Below are positions 54,079 through 63,336 of a stretch of DNA of 64,000 nucleotides, piece by piece. The notes below the pieces were generated by a model. It did not search any database and was not told the DNA's origin. It saw only the letters and a list, made by a program, of their open reading frames with translations. The stretch covers positions 1 to 64,000 of the forward strand of contig CAMLID010000010.1 of NCBI GenBank assembly GCA_946480055.1, in the 5' to 3' direction. The translations under genes were made by a program, and so were the position numbers. The stretch's first letter is position 1. Each line of letters begins with the position of its first letter. The stretch is from an uncultured Lysobacter sp. (GTDB lineage Bacteria > Pseudomonadota > Gammaproteobacteria > Xanthomonadales > Xanthomonadaceae).

Positions 54079-56256
54079 ATGGACGTATCGCACCTGCTCG
54101 ACGCACTCAATCCCGCCCAACGCGAAGCCGTATCGGCCCCCCCGGGCCACTATCTGGTCCTGGCCGGCGCCGGCTCGGGCAAGACCCGCGTCCTCACCCA
54201 CCGCATCGCCTGGCTCAACGAAGTCGTCGGCGTGCCGACCCACGGCATCCTCGCGGTGACCTTCACCAACAAGGCCGCCGGCGAGATGCGCAACCGCGTC
54301 GACCTGCAGCTGCGCCACGGCGCGCGCGGCATGTGGATCGGCACCTTCCACGGCCTGGCCCACCGCCTGCTGCGCCTGCATTGGCAGGACGCCAAGCTGC
54401 CCGAAGGCTTCCAGGTCCTGGACAGCGACGACCAGCTGCGCCTGGTCAAGCGGGTGGTGCAGGCGCTGGAACTGGACGAGGTGCGCTTCCCGCCGCGCCA
54501 GATCGCCTGGTGGATCAACGCCCAGAAGGACGAAGGCCGCCGTCCCGAGCACATCCAGCCGGCCGCCGATCCCTGGGCCGACGCGATGCGGCGCGCCTAC
54601 GAGGCCTACCAGGAACGCTGCGAACGCGCCGGTCTGGTCGATTTCGCCGAGCTGCTGCTGCGCGCGCACGAACTGCTGCGCGACAACCCGGCCCTGCTCG
54701 CGCACTACCGCCACCGCTTCCGCGAGATCCTGGTCGACGAATTCCAGGACACCAACGCCATCCAGTACGCGTTCGTGCGGGTACTGGCCGGCGACAGCGG
54801 CCACGTGTTCGTGGTCGGCGACGACGACCAGGCCATCTACGGCTGGCGCGGCGCCAAGGTCGAGAACGTGCAGCGCTTCCTGCGCGACTTCCCCGGCGCC
54901 CAGACCATCCGCCTGGAACAGAACTACCGCTCCAGCGCCAACATCCTGGAAGCCGCCAACGCGGTGATCGCGCACAACCCGGACCGCCTGGGCAAGAAGC
55001 TGTGGACCGACACCGGCCTGGGCGAGCCGATCGACCTGTACGCGGCCTACAACGAGATGGACGAGGCGCGCTTCGTGGTCGAGCGCCTGCGCCAGTGGGT
55101 GCGCGACGGCGGCAGCTACGGCGACGTCGCGGTGCTCTATCGCAGCAATGCGCAATCGCGCGCCTATGAAGAAGCGCTGTTGTCCGAACAGGTGCCGTAC
55201 CGCGTCTACGGCGGGCAGCGCTTCTTCGAACGCGCGGAAATCAAGGACACCCTGGCCTATCTGCGCCTGGTCGCCAATCGCGCCGACGACGCCGCCTTCG
55301 AGCGCGCGGTCAACACGCCGGCGCGCGGCATCGGCGAGCGCACCCTGGACGAAGTGCGCAAGCGCGCGCGTGCCGACGGCGCGCCGCTGTGGGCCGCCGC
55401 GCGTTGGATGACCGAGGAGACGCTGCTGGCGGCGCGCGCGCGCAATGCGCTCGCGGGCTTCATCAGGATCATCGACGAACTCGAAACCGACCTGGCGTCG
55501 ATGCCGCTGCCGGAAAAGATCGACCATGTGCTGCAGCGCTCCGGTCTGCGCGAGCACTACGCCAACGAATCGCGCGGCCAGCTCGATTCGCGCACCGACA
55601 ACCTGGACGAACTGGTCTCGGTCGCTTCGCGCTTCACCCGCAGCGACGAAGACGACGCCGCGGCGATGCCGGAGCTGATCGCGTTCCTGAGCTACGCCGC
55701 GCTCGAAGCCGGCGAAGGCCAGGCCCAGGCCGGCGACGACGGCGTGCAGCTGATGACCCTGCACAGCGCCAAGGGCCTGGAGTTCCCGCTGGTGTTCCTG
55801 GGCGGTCTGGAAGAAGGCTTGTTCCCGAGCAACCGTTCGACCGAAGAGTCCGGGCGCCTGGAAGAAGAGCGCAGGCTGGCTTACGTGGGCATCACCCGCG
55901 CGCGCCAGAAACTGGTGCTCAGCTACGCCGAGACCCGCCGCATCCACGGCATGGACATGTACGGCGTGCCCTCGCGCTTCCTGCGCGAGATTCCGCCGTC
56001 GCTGCTGCACGAGGTGCGTCCGAAGGTGCAGGTGTCGCGCCCGGTGTACGGCAACCAGCCGCGCCGCGACGCCGGTCACGCCACCATCGAGGCACCGCCG
56101 GTGCGCTTGGGCGCGCAGGTGCGCCATCCCAGTTTCGGCACCGGTACCGTCACCGATTACGAAGGCACGGGCGCGCATGCGCGCGTGCAGGTCAACTTCG
56201 ACGATGCCGGCAGCAAGTGGCTGGTGTTGGCTTACGCGAACCTGCAACCGGCCTGA
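54079..56256 (+). CDS. uvrD: DNA helicase II
   Basis: SF1A 3'-5' helicase for nucleotide-excision and mismatch repair. 725 residues, family length. Motif I AGAGSGKT (29-36), Ia TFTNKAAGEM, motif II VDEFQDTN, motif III VGDDDQAIYGWRG, motif IV QNYRSS, motif V TLHSAKGLEFPLVF and motif VI AYVGITRARQKL are all intact. The C-terminal Tudor-like segment (VRHPSFGTGTVTDYEGTG) that contacts RNA polymerase in UvrD is present, which favours UvrD over Rep. Leaderless-type promoter 6 bases upstream. Confidence 0.94.
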   Translation: MDVSHLLDALNPAQREAVSAPPGHYLVLAGAGSGKTRVLTHRIAWLNEVVGVPTHGILAVTFTNKAAGEMRNRVDLQLRHGARGMWIGTFHGLAHRLLRLHWQDAKLPEGFQVLDSDDQLRLVKRVVQALELDEVRFPPRQIAWWINAQKDEGRRPEHIQPAADPWADAMRRAYEAYQERCERAGLVDFAELLLRAHELLRDNPALLAHYRHRFREILVDEFQDTNAIQYAFVRVLAGDSGHVFVVGDDDQAIYGWRGAKVENVQRFLRDFPGAQTIRLEQNYRSSANILEAANAVIAHNPDRLGKKLWTDTGLGEPIDLYAAYNEMDEARFVVERLRQWVRDGGSYGDVAVLYRSNAQSRAYEEALLSEQVPYRVYGGQRFFERAEIKDTLAYLRLVANRADDAAFERAVNTPARGIGERTLDEVRKRARADGAPLWAAARWMTEETLLAARARNALAGFIRIIDELETDLASMPLPEKIDHVLQRSGLREHYANESRGQLDSRTDNLDELVSVASRFTRSDEDDAAAMPELIAFLSYAALEAGEGQAQAGDDGVQLMTLHSAKGLEFPLVFLGGLEEGLFPSNRSTEESGRLEEERRLAYVGITRARQKLVLSYAETRRIHGMDMYGVPSRFLREIPPSLLHEVRPKVQVSRPVYGNQPRRDAGHATIEAPPVRLGAQVRHPSFGTGTVTDYEGTGAHARVQVNFDDAGSKWLVLAYANLQPA

Positions 56257-56263
56257 AACCGGT

Positions 56264-56295
56264 GCGATGCGCCGGCCCCGTGGCCGACGCATCGC
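56264..56295. other. stem-loop between convergent uvrD and metzincin genes
   Basis: Nested inverted repeat: GCGATGCG (56264-56271) with CGCATCGC (56288-56295), and CGGCC with GGCCG inside. Lies 8 bases past the uvrD stop. Only a weak T-run follows, so a possible bidirectional transcript end. Confidence 0.45.
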
Positions 56296-56314
56296 TGCGT
56301 TTCAGTTCATTGCA

Positions 56315-58036
56315 TCACTGTTCCGGCCTGGCGTCGTCCGGCACGCCGTTGCGGTCCTCGTCCTTGGACACGCCGGTGCGGATGTCGATCAGATCGTCCT
56401 GGCCGTTGCGGTTGAGGTCCGGAACTACGCCGCCCACCTGGTAGTAGATGGTGTTCTGCTGCGGCCCCTGCACGAACTTGCGCTGGCTCGGGTCCCAATA
56501 GGTCGCATTGGGTTCGATCACGTTGGCGACCAGGTAGGTGTAGGTGTTCGGGAACAGGCTCAGGGCGTTGCCCTTGTGGCAGTACCTGATCTCGCCACTG
56601 GCATGGTCGCCCGGCCCCGCCGAACCCGGTGAACCCTTCGGACAGTCTTCGGGCCGGTAGACGATATCCACCGTACGCGGATCGGTGAGCTTGCCCAGCG
56701 GGATCTGCAGACGATCCTGCACGACCTGCTTGCGGATGACGCTGCTGGAGTGGAACTCCACCGGCTGGCCGCGCACGTCGACCGGGCGGCCGTCGCGCAT
56801 CATCGCCGAGATGTCGAGCATGCGCGGCGAACGGAAGATCTGCACTTCGGACAACTCCAAGGCGCCGGCGGCGGGGTTGGTGTTGAAGAAGTTCAGATTG
56901 AACGCACCGCTGACGACGTCGATGTCGCCGGCGTCGTAACCGGCCAGGCGCGGCGCCAGCGGCAGCAGGGTGGCGCCGTTGAACAGCTGCACGTCGAACA
57001 CGATCACGCTGGCGCCGCCGGCGAAACTGGCGCCGGTGTGGAACGGCGCGGCCGGCATCACCACGCCGGCGGTCGGGCCGCTCCAGGGCTTGGCGCTGGC
57101 GAAGTCCAGGTTGTGCACGTAGTAGACGTTGCCCTGGAAGTTCTGAGTGCTGCCGGTGTAGGTCACCGTCGGGTTCTGCCAGGGGCTTTCCGAGCCGTTG
57201 TACCACCAGTTGATGCTCAGGCTGTTGGTGGTGCTGAGCAGCTTGATGCGCATCTTGTTGGCATTGGTGTTGTTGGGATTGACGAAGTCCCAGTTGTGCA
57301 GGGTCTTGGTGTTGAGGCCGACGTTGTGGCCGAGGATCTCGTACTCGGTGTCGCTGAAGTGGCGGTTGCGCGCGGCGCGCATCTCGCCGGTCAGGCCGGT
57401 CGAGCCGGTCGCCATGATGTGCCAGTTCTGCGCGTCCTCGGTCGGTCGCGGCGCGGAATGGCCATGGGCGGCGCCGTAGTTGTGCGCGGCCTCGTGCGAG
57501 GTGGTGGTGCCGATAGCGGTGGACCAACGCTCCAGCGTCGAGCCGATGCCGTTGAGCGGCTGACCCGCGGCGCCGTAGGTGTCCTTGAACGACTTGGCCC
57601 AGACGCGGGCGTAGTCCTGCGGATCGGCGTCGTTGGTATCCACGGCCTGGGCCTGGCCGAACAGGCTGCCGGCGGTGTCGGAGCCGACCGCCACGATCTG
57701 CCAGCGCGGTTCCGTCGGGCTGGGCAGGGTGGTGACCGGATTGATCTTGACGTTGAACTCGCAGTAGTCGTCGACGACGAAGTCGGTGATGCGATTGCGC
57801 AGCGTCGTCGTGCTGCCGACCACCGGGTCCAGATCGGCCACGTTGAACGGCGCCGCCGACGAGGACGGACCGATTGACGGGAACGGCGTGTTGACCGTCG
57901 GATAGAACACGTACAGCTGGTTGGTCTTGGGCTGTGCGAGGACGTTGGCGGGACAGGTCGGGGCCGCGTTTGCGGCCGGTGCGATCAGCGCGAGTGCGAT
58001 CAGCGCAGACAAGCTGCGCGGCTTAAGGCTAAGCAT
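56315..58036 (-). CDS. secreted metzincin metalloprotease-like protein
   Basis: 573 residues. Signal peptide to about 24 (LIALALIAPAANA). The zinc motif HEAAHNYGAAH (181-191) fits HExxHxxGxxH exactly, and Met208 in WHIMATG can form the Met-turn. The middle and C-terminal regions are beta-rich, with no named domain recognised. The last 40 residues contain DLNRNGQDDLID and DEDRNGVPDD, calcium-binding loops of the dockerin or thrombospondin-3 type. GGAGG precedes the ATG. I infer an exported calcium-stabilised endopeptidase, but the family assignment within metzincins is open. Confidence 0.75.
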   Translation of the reverse strand: MLSLKPRSLSALIALALIAPAANAAPTCPANVLAQPKTNQLYVFYPTVNTPFPSIGPSSSAAPFNVADLDPVVGSTTTLRNRITDFVVDDYCEFNVKINPVTTLPSPTEPRWQIVAVGSDTAGSLFGQAQAVDTNDADPQDYARVWAKSFKDTYGAAGQPLNGIGSTLERWSTAIGTTTSHEAAHNYGAAHGHSAPRPTEDAQNWHIMATGSTGLTGEMRAARNRHFSDTEYEILGHNVGLNTKTLHNWDFVNPNNTNANKMRIKLLSTTNSLSINWWYNGSESPWQNPTVTYTGSTQNFQGNVYYVHNLDFASAKPWSGPTAGVVMPAAPFHTGASFAGGASVIVFDVQLFNGATLLPLAPRLAGYDAGDIDVVSGAFNLNFFNTNPAAGALELSEVQIFRSPRMLDISAMMRDGRPVDVRGQPVEFHSSSVIRKQVVQDRLQIPLGKLTDPRTVDIVYRPEDCPKGSPGSAGPGDHASGEIRYCHKGNALSLFPNTYTYLVANVIEPNATYWDPSQRKFVQGPQQNTIYYQVGGVVPDLNRNGQDDLIDIRTGVSKDEDRNGVPDDARPEQ

Positions 58037-58417
58037 CGAGAAACCTCCATGTTGAGCATCGGAACCGGCCTTCTAGGCCAGACCGGCGCGAGCGGTTCCA
58101 CGCCGGCAGCTAGATTTAACGCAGTCGCGCAACGCAAAAGGACCGCCGCAGCAGCGGTGTTTGTGCACGCCGTTCCAAAACGGCATCGACGCCACGACGA
58201 ACGGTAGTAGCGCCGGCGCGAATACGACGCTGGGCCGATGCGCCGGGAGATTCGAAGCAACGAGAGGCTGCAGCCAACTTGCAATCGGCTTGAGCTAGGC
58301 GCGCGCTGCGCTCGCCAAGAGGTCGTGCGGATACGATGCGCAACGCTGTGAGATGCGTTGAACGCAGCAACCTAGATGCAATGAGCCCGACGAACCGCAG
58401 CGCCGCGCGTTCGACGT
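58037..58417. other. intergenic region between minus-strand GNAT and metzincin genes
   Basis: 381 bases. It contains the GGAGG ribosome-binding site of the metzincin gene at its left end and a GGCCTTCTAGGCC palindrome near 58068. Open frames through it (Arg- and Cys-rich translations) have no family resemblance or start signals. The promoter of the metzincin gene must lie here, but I cannot place it. Confidence 0.4.
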
Positions 58418-58855
58418 CTACTCGCCCAGCGCGATCCCGAAATGAAAGGCCTCGATGCGCAAGCCCTCGCGCAGATAGAACGCATGCGCGTCGCGACGCT
58501 GGGTGCCCGAGTCCAGTTGCAGGCGCACGCAGCCCAGGCGTTTCGCTTCGGCCTTGAGCCAGTCCAGCATCGCCTTGCCGTAGCCGCGGCTGCGCACGGT
58601 CTGGTCGGTGACCAGGTCGTCGACGTAGACGTGCAGACCGACCGCGAGCATTTCCAGCACCCGCCAGCACGCGAACGCACGCGGCGCACCGTCGGCGTCG
58701 AACAGCACCGTGGCGCGGCAGCCCTGGCCGATCTGGCGCTGGATCTGGACGACGAAGCGGTCCTCGTCGAATTCAGGCCGCAATTGCGACACCAACGGCC
58801 AGACCGCGCGCAGCTCGTCTTCGCCGCTGAGGCTGCGGATCTCGTGTTCGGACAT
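58418..58855 (-). CDS. GNAT family N-acetyltransferase
   Basis: 145 residues. GNAT fold with VYVDDLVTDQTVRSRGYGKA (about 78-95), where RSRGYG is the acetyl-CoA pyrophosphate-binding Q/RxxGxG/A motif, and LQLDSGTQRRDAHAFYLREG near the C-terminus. Acetylates an unknown amine. It follows the DUF2782 lipoprotein gene by 14 bases and is probably in the same transcript. Confidence 0.85.
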   Translation of the reverse strand: MSEHEIRSLSGEDELRAVWPLVSQLRPEFDEDRFVVQIQRQIGQGCRATVLFDADGAPRAFACWRVLEMLAVGLHVYVDDLVTDQTVRSRGYGKAMLDWLKAEAKRLGCVRLQLDSGTQRRDAHAFYLREGLRIEAFHFGIALGE

Positions 58856-58869
58856 GAGCGGCGCGTTCC

Positions 58870-59169
58870 TTACCAGCTGAAGAGCTTGTACTGCACCGGC
58901 GAGATCGGGCCTTCGCCCTTGCTGCTGTCCAGGGTGCCGTCGCCGTCGCTGTCGACCAGGTAGTAGACAGGGCCGCGCTGGGGCGTGATCTTGACCACCC
59001 GCAGCTGACCGGCGACGCGGTATTCCTCGACGCTGTCGCCGTCCTGGGTCGAGCGGCGCGTGACCTCGGGGTTGCTCAGGTCGGCGGTGGGGTCGCCGCC
59101 GCCCATCGTGGCGCAGCCGGCCAACGGAGCGAGCAGCAGCAGGGCGAGCGATGCGGTGAGGGTGCGCAT
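58870..59169 (-). CDS. DUF2782 lipoprotein
   Basis: 99 residues. Lipobox LAGC (16-19) after a signal peptide. The DUF2782 domain contains EEYRVAGQLRVVKITPQRGPVYYLVDSDGDGTLD and ends SPVQYKLFSW. In many gammaproteobacteria a DUF2782 gene neighbours polA, as here (divergent). Function unknown. GGAG lies 8 bases before the ATG, and a TATGCT box further upstream. Confidence 0.82.
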   Translation of the reverse strand: MRTLTASLALLLLAPLAGCATMGGGDPTADLSNPEVTRRSTQDGDSVEEYRVAGQLRVVKITPQRGPVYYLVDSDGDGTLDSSKGEGPISPVQYKLFSW

Positions 59170-59397
59170 GGCGGTTCTCCGGAATCCAGGCCGCCAGCAT
59201 ACCTCCGGGGGCCGTGAAGCGGCCGCATCGAAGCGGCGGAACAGGAGCCGCCTTAAGTTAAGGGGGCGGCCTTCCGAAGGAAGGCGGGGTTGTGGGGTGC
59301 AATCCGACTCGCCACGAAGTGACGATTTCCGAGCTTCCTTACGACGTCAGCCTCACCAACGCCACGCTCCGGTCGCGGCGCACGCGACCGGCGGGCG

Positions 59398-59403
59398 TAG
59401 AAT
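59398..59403 (+). promoter_or_regulatory. -10 box of polA, leaderless type
   Basis: TAGAAT 7 bases before ATG 59411. The 241-base gap to the DUF2782 gene also contains a 7-bp hairpin (59269-59275 with 59279-59285). Confidence 0.45.
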
Positions 59404-59410
59404 CGCCGGC

Positions 59411-62179
59411 ATGAAAAGACTCGTCCTGATCGATGGTTCCAGCTACCTCTACCGCGCCTTCCATGCCCTGCCGCCGCTGACGAACGAGGCCGGCGAGCCC
59501 ACCGGCGCTTTGTTCGGCGTGGTCAACATGCTGCGCTCGACCTTGAACGAACGCCCGGACTACGTGGCGTTCGTGGTCGACGCGCCCGGCAAGACCTTCC
59601 GCGACGACCTCGACCCGCAGTACAAGGCCAATCGCCCGCCGATGCCCGACGACCTGCGTTCGCAGGTGCTGCCGATGTGCGAGATCGTCGAGGCCCTGGG
59701 CATTCCGATCCTGCGCATCGACGGCGTCGAGGCCGACGACGTGATCGGCACCCTGGCGCTGCAGGCCGCGGGCACGGGAATCGACGTCACCATCTCCACC
59801 GGCGACAAGGACTTCGCCCAGCTGGTGCGCCCGGGCGTGGCCCTGGTCAACACCATGAGCGGCAGCCGCATGGATTCGGACGAAAGCGTGTTCGCCAAGT
59901 TCGGCGTGCGCCCGAACCAGGTGATCGACCTGCTGTCGCTGATGGGCGACAGCGTCGACAACATCCCCGGCGTCGAGAAGTGCGGCCCCAAGACCGCTGC
60001 CAAGTGGCTGGCCGAGTACGACAGCCTTGAGGGCGTGATCGCGCATGCCGGTGAGATCAAGGGCAAGATCGGCGACAACCTGCGCGCGGCGCTGGAGCGG
60101 CTGCCCTTGAACCGCCAGTTGGCGACGATCAAGACCGACGTCGCCCTGGAGCGCGGCCCGACCGACCTGGCGCTGCGCGAACGCCACGCCGAGGACCTGC
60201 GGCGCTTGTACGCGCGTTACGGCTTCAAGCAGGCGCTGCGCGAACTCGAAGGCGGTGCCGGCAGTGCCGAGAACGAACTCGCGGCCGACCGCGCCGGCCT
60301 GCGTGCGACCGCGGCCGGCCACGCGCGCTCGTCCGCGTCGGCGGAGGCGCCCGACGCGGCGCTCGCGGCCAAGGGCGAATACGAAACCATCGTCGAGCCG
60401 GCCCAGTTGCAGGCCCTGGTCGCGAAGCTGAAGGCCGCCGCCGAGTTCGCCTTCGATTGCGAGACCGATTCGCTGGACCCGATGCGCGCGCGCCTGGTCG
60501 GCCTGAGTTTCGCGGTCGAGCCCGAACGCGCGTACTACCTCCCGGTCGGCCACGATTACCCCGGCGTGCCCGCGCAGCTGGCGCTGGACGCGGTGCGCGA
60601 CGCACTGCGCCCGGTATTCGCCGACCCGGCCCGGCGCAAGCTCGGCCAGCACGGCAAGTACGACCTGCATGTGCTGCGCCGCCACGGCATCGACGTCGCC
60701 GGCTACGCCGACGACACCATGCTCGAGAGCTTCGTCTACAACGCCACCGCCAGCCGCCACGACATGGATTCGCTGGCCAAGCGCTATCTCGGCTACGACA
60801 CGATCAAATACTCCGACGTGACCGGCAAGGGCGCCAAGGCGATCTCGTTCTCGCAGGTCGCGCTGGACGACGCCACCCGCTACGCCGCCGAGGACGCCGA
60901 CGTGACCCTGCGCCTGCACCGGGTGCTGGGCGCCAGGCTCGCCGCAGAGCCGGCCCTGGAGCGCGTCTACCGCGAGATCGAGATCCCGCTGGTGCCGGTG
61001 CTGGAGCGGATCGAAGCTAACGGCGTGATGATCGACGCCGACGAGCTGCGCCGGCAGTCGCAGGACCTGGGCAAGCGCATGCTCGCGGCCCAGCAGAAGG
61101 CCACCGAACTGGCCGGGCGCACTTTCAATCTGGATTCGCCCAAGCAGCTGCAGGCCCTGCTGTTCGACGAACTCAAGCTGCCGGCGCTGATCAAGACCCC
61201 GACCGGCCAGCCCAGCACCAACGAAGAAGCGCTGGAGGCGATCGCCGACCAGCACGAGCTGCCGCGGGTGATCCTGGAGTACCGCGGCCTGGCGAAACTG
61301 CGCAGCACCTACACCGACAAGCTGTCGGAGATCGTCAATCCCGACACCGGCCGCGTCCACACCAGCTACCACCAGGCCGGCGCCGCGACCGGCCGCCTGG
61401 CGTCCAGCGATCCCAACCTGCAGAACATCCCGATCCGCACCGACGACGGCCGCCGCATCCGCCGCGCCTTCGTCGCGCCCGAGGGCTGCAAGCTGGTCGC
61501 CTGCGACTACTCGCAGATCGAGTTGCGGATCATGGCCCACCTGTCCGAGGACGACGGCCTGCTGCGCGCGTTCGCGTCCGGCGCCGACATCCACCGCGCG
61601 ACCGCGGCGGAAGTGTTCGGCAAGGCCATGGACGAGGTCAGCGGCAACGAGCGCCGCGCCGCCAAGGCGATCAACTTCGGCCTGATGTACGGCATGAGCG
61701 CCTTCGGCCTGGCGCGCCAGCTCGGCATCGGCCGCGGCGAAGCGCAGGACTACATCGCGCTCTACTTCAGCCGCTACCCGGGCGTGCGCGACTTCATGGA
61801 GCGCACCCGCCAGGACGCGCGCGAGAAGGGCTACGTCGAGACCGTGTTCGGTCGCCGTCTGTACCTGGAGAACATCAAGGCCTCCAACCAGGGCCTGCGC
61901 GCGGGCGCCGAGCGCGCCGCGATCAACGCGCCGATGCAGGGCACCGCGGCCGACATCATCAAGCGCGCCATGATCACCATCGACGCCTGGCTGGCCGGGC
62001 AGGGCGGACAGGCCCGGATGATCCTGCAGGTCCACGACGAACTGGTGTTCGAGGTTCGGGCCGGCTTCGTCGACACCCTGGTCGCCCAGGCCGGGGCGAT
62101 GATGTCCGGGGCGGCCGAACTGAGGGTGCCGCTCGTCGTCGACAGCGGGGTCGGTGATAATTGGGACGAGGCGCATTAA
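59411..62179 (+). CDS. polA: DNA polymerase I
   Basis: 922 residues: 5'-3' exonuclease (1-290, LIDGSSYLYRAFHAL, STGDKDFAQLV, SVDNIPGV), 3'-5' exonuclease (about 325-520) and polymerase (540-922). The proofreading site keeps its acidic residues (FDCETDSLD, GKYDLHVL, AAEDADVT), so this domain should be active. Polymerase motif A DYSQIELRIMAHL, motif B RRAAKAINFGLMYG and motif C QVHDELVFEV are intact. Works in gap filling during repair and Okazaki processing. Leaderless-type promoter. A candidate small RNA gene follows. Confidence 0.95.
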   Translation: MKRLVLIDGSSYLYRAFHALPPLTNEAGEPTGALFGVVNMLRSTLNERPDYVAFVVDAPGKTFRDDLDPQYKANRPPMPDDLRSQVLPMCEIVEALGIPILRIDGVEADDVIGTLALQAAGTGIDVTISTGDKDFAQLVRPGVALVNTMSGSRMDSDESVFAKFGVRPNQVIDLLSLMGDSVDNIPGVEKCGPKTAAKWLAEYDSLEGVIAHAGEIKGKIGDNLRAALERLPLNRQLATIKTDVALERGPTDLALRERHAEDLRRLYARYGFKQALRELEGGAGSAENELAADRAGLRATAAGHARSSASAEAPDAALAAKGEYETIVEPAQLQALVAKLKAAAEFAFDCETDSLDPMRARLVGLSFAVEPERAYYLPVGHDYPGVPAQLALDAVRDALRPVFADPARRKLGQHGKYDLHVLRRHGIDVAGYADDTMLESFVYNATASRHDMDSLAKRYLGYDTIKYSDVTGKGAKAISFSQVALDDATRYAAEDADVTLRLHRVLGARLAAEPALERVYREIEIPLVPVLERIEANGVMIDADELRRQSQDLGKRMLAAQQKATELAGRTFNLDSPKQLQALLFDELKLPALIKTPTGQPSTNEEALEAIADQHELPRVILEYRGLAKLRSTYTDKLSEIVNPDTGRVHTSYHQAGAATGRLASSDPNLQNIPIRTDDGRRIRRAFVAPEGCKLVACDYSQIELRIMAHLSEDDGLLRAFASGADIHRATAAEVFGKAMDEVSGNERRAAKAINFGLMYGMSAFGLARQLGIGRGEAQDYIALYFSRYPGVRDFMERTRQDAREKGYVETVFGRRLYLENIKASNQGLRAGAERAAINAPMQGTAADIIKRAMITIDAWLAGQGGQARMILQVHDELVFEVRAGFVDTLVAQAGAMMSGAAELRVPLVVDSGVGDNWDEAH

Positions 62180-62269
62180 TAATCGGAAAAGCCCGTCGTT
62201 GCTGCGTTTGGCAGAATGAATCGGTCCTGAATCCAACAAATTATTAACTTCCATCTTCACGAACTATCC

Positions 62270-62417
62270 ATGTGCGGAGTGGTCATATAGGTCGCGACAG
62301 ATGCAACGTCTGTCGCTGATCTCTCCCTCCCCTGGAGTGATCCCGGAGCGAAGGCCCCTCCCCAGGTCCCGCTCCACCAGCCCCGCCGGCCCCCCCTGCC
62401 TGCGGGGCTTTTTATTT
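62270..62417 (+). ncRNA. candidate small RNA downstream of polA
   Basis: About 150 nt with no open frame of merit, ending in a Rho-independent terminator. A stable stem (62294-62303 with 62307-62316, perfect 8 bp plus a wobble and one more pair, loop CAA) is followed by C/U-rich single strands with CTCCCTCCCC (62323-62332) and CCTCCCC (62357-62363). Such tracts can pair with Shine-Dalgarno sequences. Spot 42 in E. coli and ErsA in Pseudomonas lie at the same place next to polA. The 5' end is a guess; an AT-rich stretch at 62235-62267 could be the promoter. It could also be only the polA 3' UTR. Confidence 0.42.
62379..62417 (+). terminator. intrinsic terminator after polA / candidate sRNA
   Basis: 8-bp stem AGCCCCGC (62379-62386) and GCGGGGCT (62402-62409) with a 15-base loop, followed by TTTTTATTT. 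Strong Rho-independent signature, 200 bases after the polA stop. The 267 bases between it and the DUF421 gene hold nothing else I can support. Confidence 0.85.
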
Positions 62418-62684
62418 GTGTCGCAGAAAGTCGCCGCGCCGGCGCCGCCGCACCGCACATCTTCGGTGCGAGATTCTGTGTGACTAAATCGTGCCGTCTC
62501 GTTCGCCGCGGCCTGCGGGATCCGAGTTGCGGAATCGCCACGCCTGCCGCCGCGTCGGCGGCGGTCGGGCTCAGGCACAGGCCCGGTCGCGGCCGGGTTC
62601 GTCGTACCTGTGCACTGGATCCACACCCGCGCTACCCGCCGCTCGGCCACAATCGCAGCCATCGCCACCGCAGGAGCCCGTGCC

Positions 62685-63167
62685 ATGTCCGACGCCTTCG
62701 ACCTGTCGATGCCGTGGTGGCATTACCTGCTGCGCGCCTGCGTCGTGTATTTCGTGCTGCTGGCGATGATCCGCGTATCGGGCAAGCGTTCGATGGGGCA
62801 GTTCACCTCGTTCGACATGCTGTTGGTCGTGCTGTTGGGCAACGCGGTGCAAAACGCGTTGCTGGGCACCGACACCACGGTCGGCGGTGGCCTGATCCTG
62901 GCCGCGACCCTGATCGCCTTGAACTGGGGAGTGGGCTATGTGAGCTCGCGCAGCGACCGCGCCGAACGCCTGTTCGAAGGCGTGCCGGTGGTGCTGGCGC
63001 GCGACGGCCATGTCTATCGCGAAATACTGAAGCGCGAACTGGTCAGCCGCGCCGACTTCCACAAGGCGATGCGCGAGAACGATTGCGCCGAGGTCGACCA
63101 GATCGGTCTGGCGATGCTCGAGACCAACGGCCACATCACGATTCTGCGCAAGGGCGATCGGGCCTAG
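62685..63167 (+). CDS. DUF421 (YetF family) membrane protein
   Basis: 160 residues. Two or three N-terminal helices (LLRACVVYFVLLAMIRVSGK, FDMLLVVLLGNAVQNALLG, GGLILAATLIALNWGVGYV) precede a cytoplasmic DUF421 domain (EGVPVVLARDGHVYREILKRELVS, then AMRENDCAEVDQIGLAMLETNG). Somewhat shorter than YetF of Bacillus (about 230), as in many Gram-negative members. Function unknown. AGGAG lies 11 bases before the ATG. Confidence 0.88.
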   Translation: MSDAFDLSMPWWHYLLRACVVYFVLLAMIRVSGKRSMGQFTSFDMLLVVLLGNAVQNALLGTDTTVGGGLILAATLIALNWGVGYVSSRSDRAERLFEGVPVVLARDGHVYREILKRELVSRADFHKAMRENDCAEVDQIGLAMLETNGHITILRKGDRA

Positions 63168-63202
63168 CGCATTCGTGGGATGCCGCCGTCGTTGCGGCAG
63201 CG

Positions 63203-63227
63203 CGGTCGCGGCTCATGCCGCTCCTAC
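63203..63227. repeat. GTAGGAGCGGC repeat, reverse orientation
   Basis: Sequence CGGTCGCGGCTCATGCCGCT followed by CCTAC, same family as the pair at 24685-24760. Confidence 0.7.
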
Positions 63228-63277
63228 CCCAAAGCCGCGCGCATGTAGAGGCGATGTGGTTCGCGCCCGTGCTCCAT

Positions 63278-63303
63278 GTAGGAGCGGCGCGAGCCGCGAT
63301 CGC
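63278..63303. repeat. GTAGGAGCGGC repeat, forward orientation
   Basis: Begins GTAGGAGCGGCGCGAGCCGC and ends GATCGC. With the copy at 63203 it forms an inverted pair 50 bases apart in the convergent gap between the DUF421 and hemF genes. Confidence 0.75.
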
Positions 63304-63336
63304 AACACCACGCATGCTGCGAACGCTGCGCCCGGC

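Noticed and set aside
54025..56292. Minus-strand frame continuous with the gluzincin gene, opposite uvrD
   Set aside because: Only the part up to 54024 has the signal peptide and HELSH domain. The remainder is antisense to all uvrD motifs and is a read-through frame.
59339..62260. 973-codon minus-strand frame opposite polA
   Set aside because: Low-complexity Gln/Arg/Val/Ala translation mirroring polA codons. No ribosome-binding site or family.
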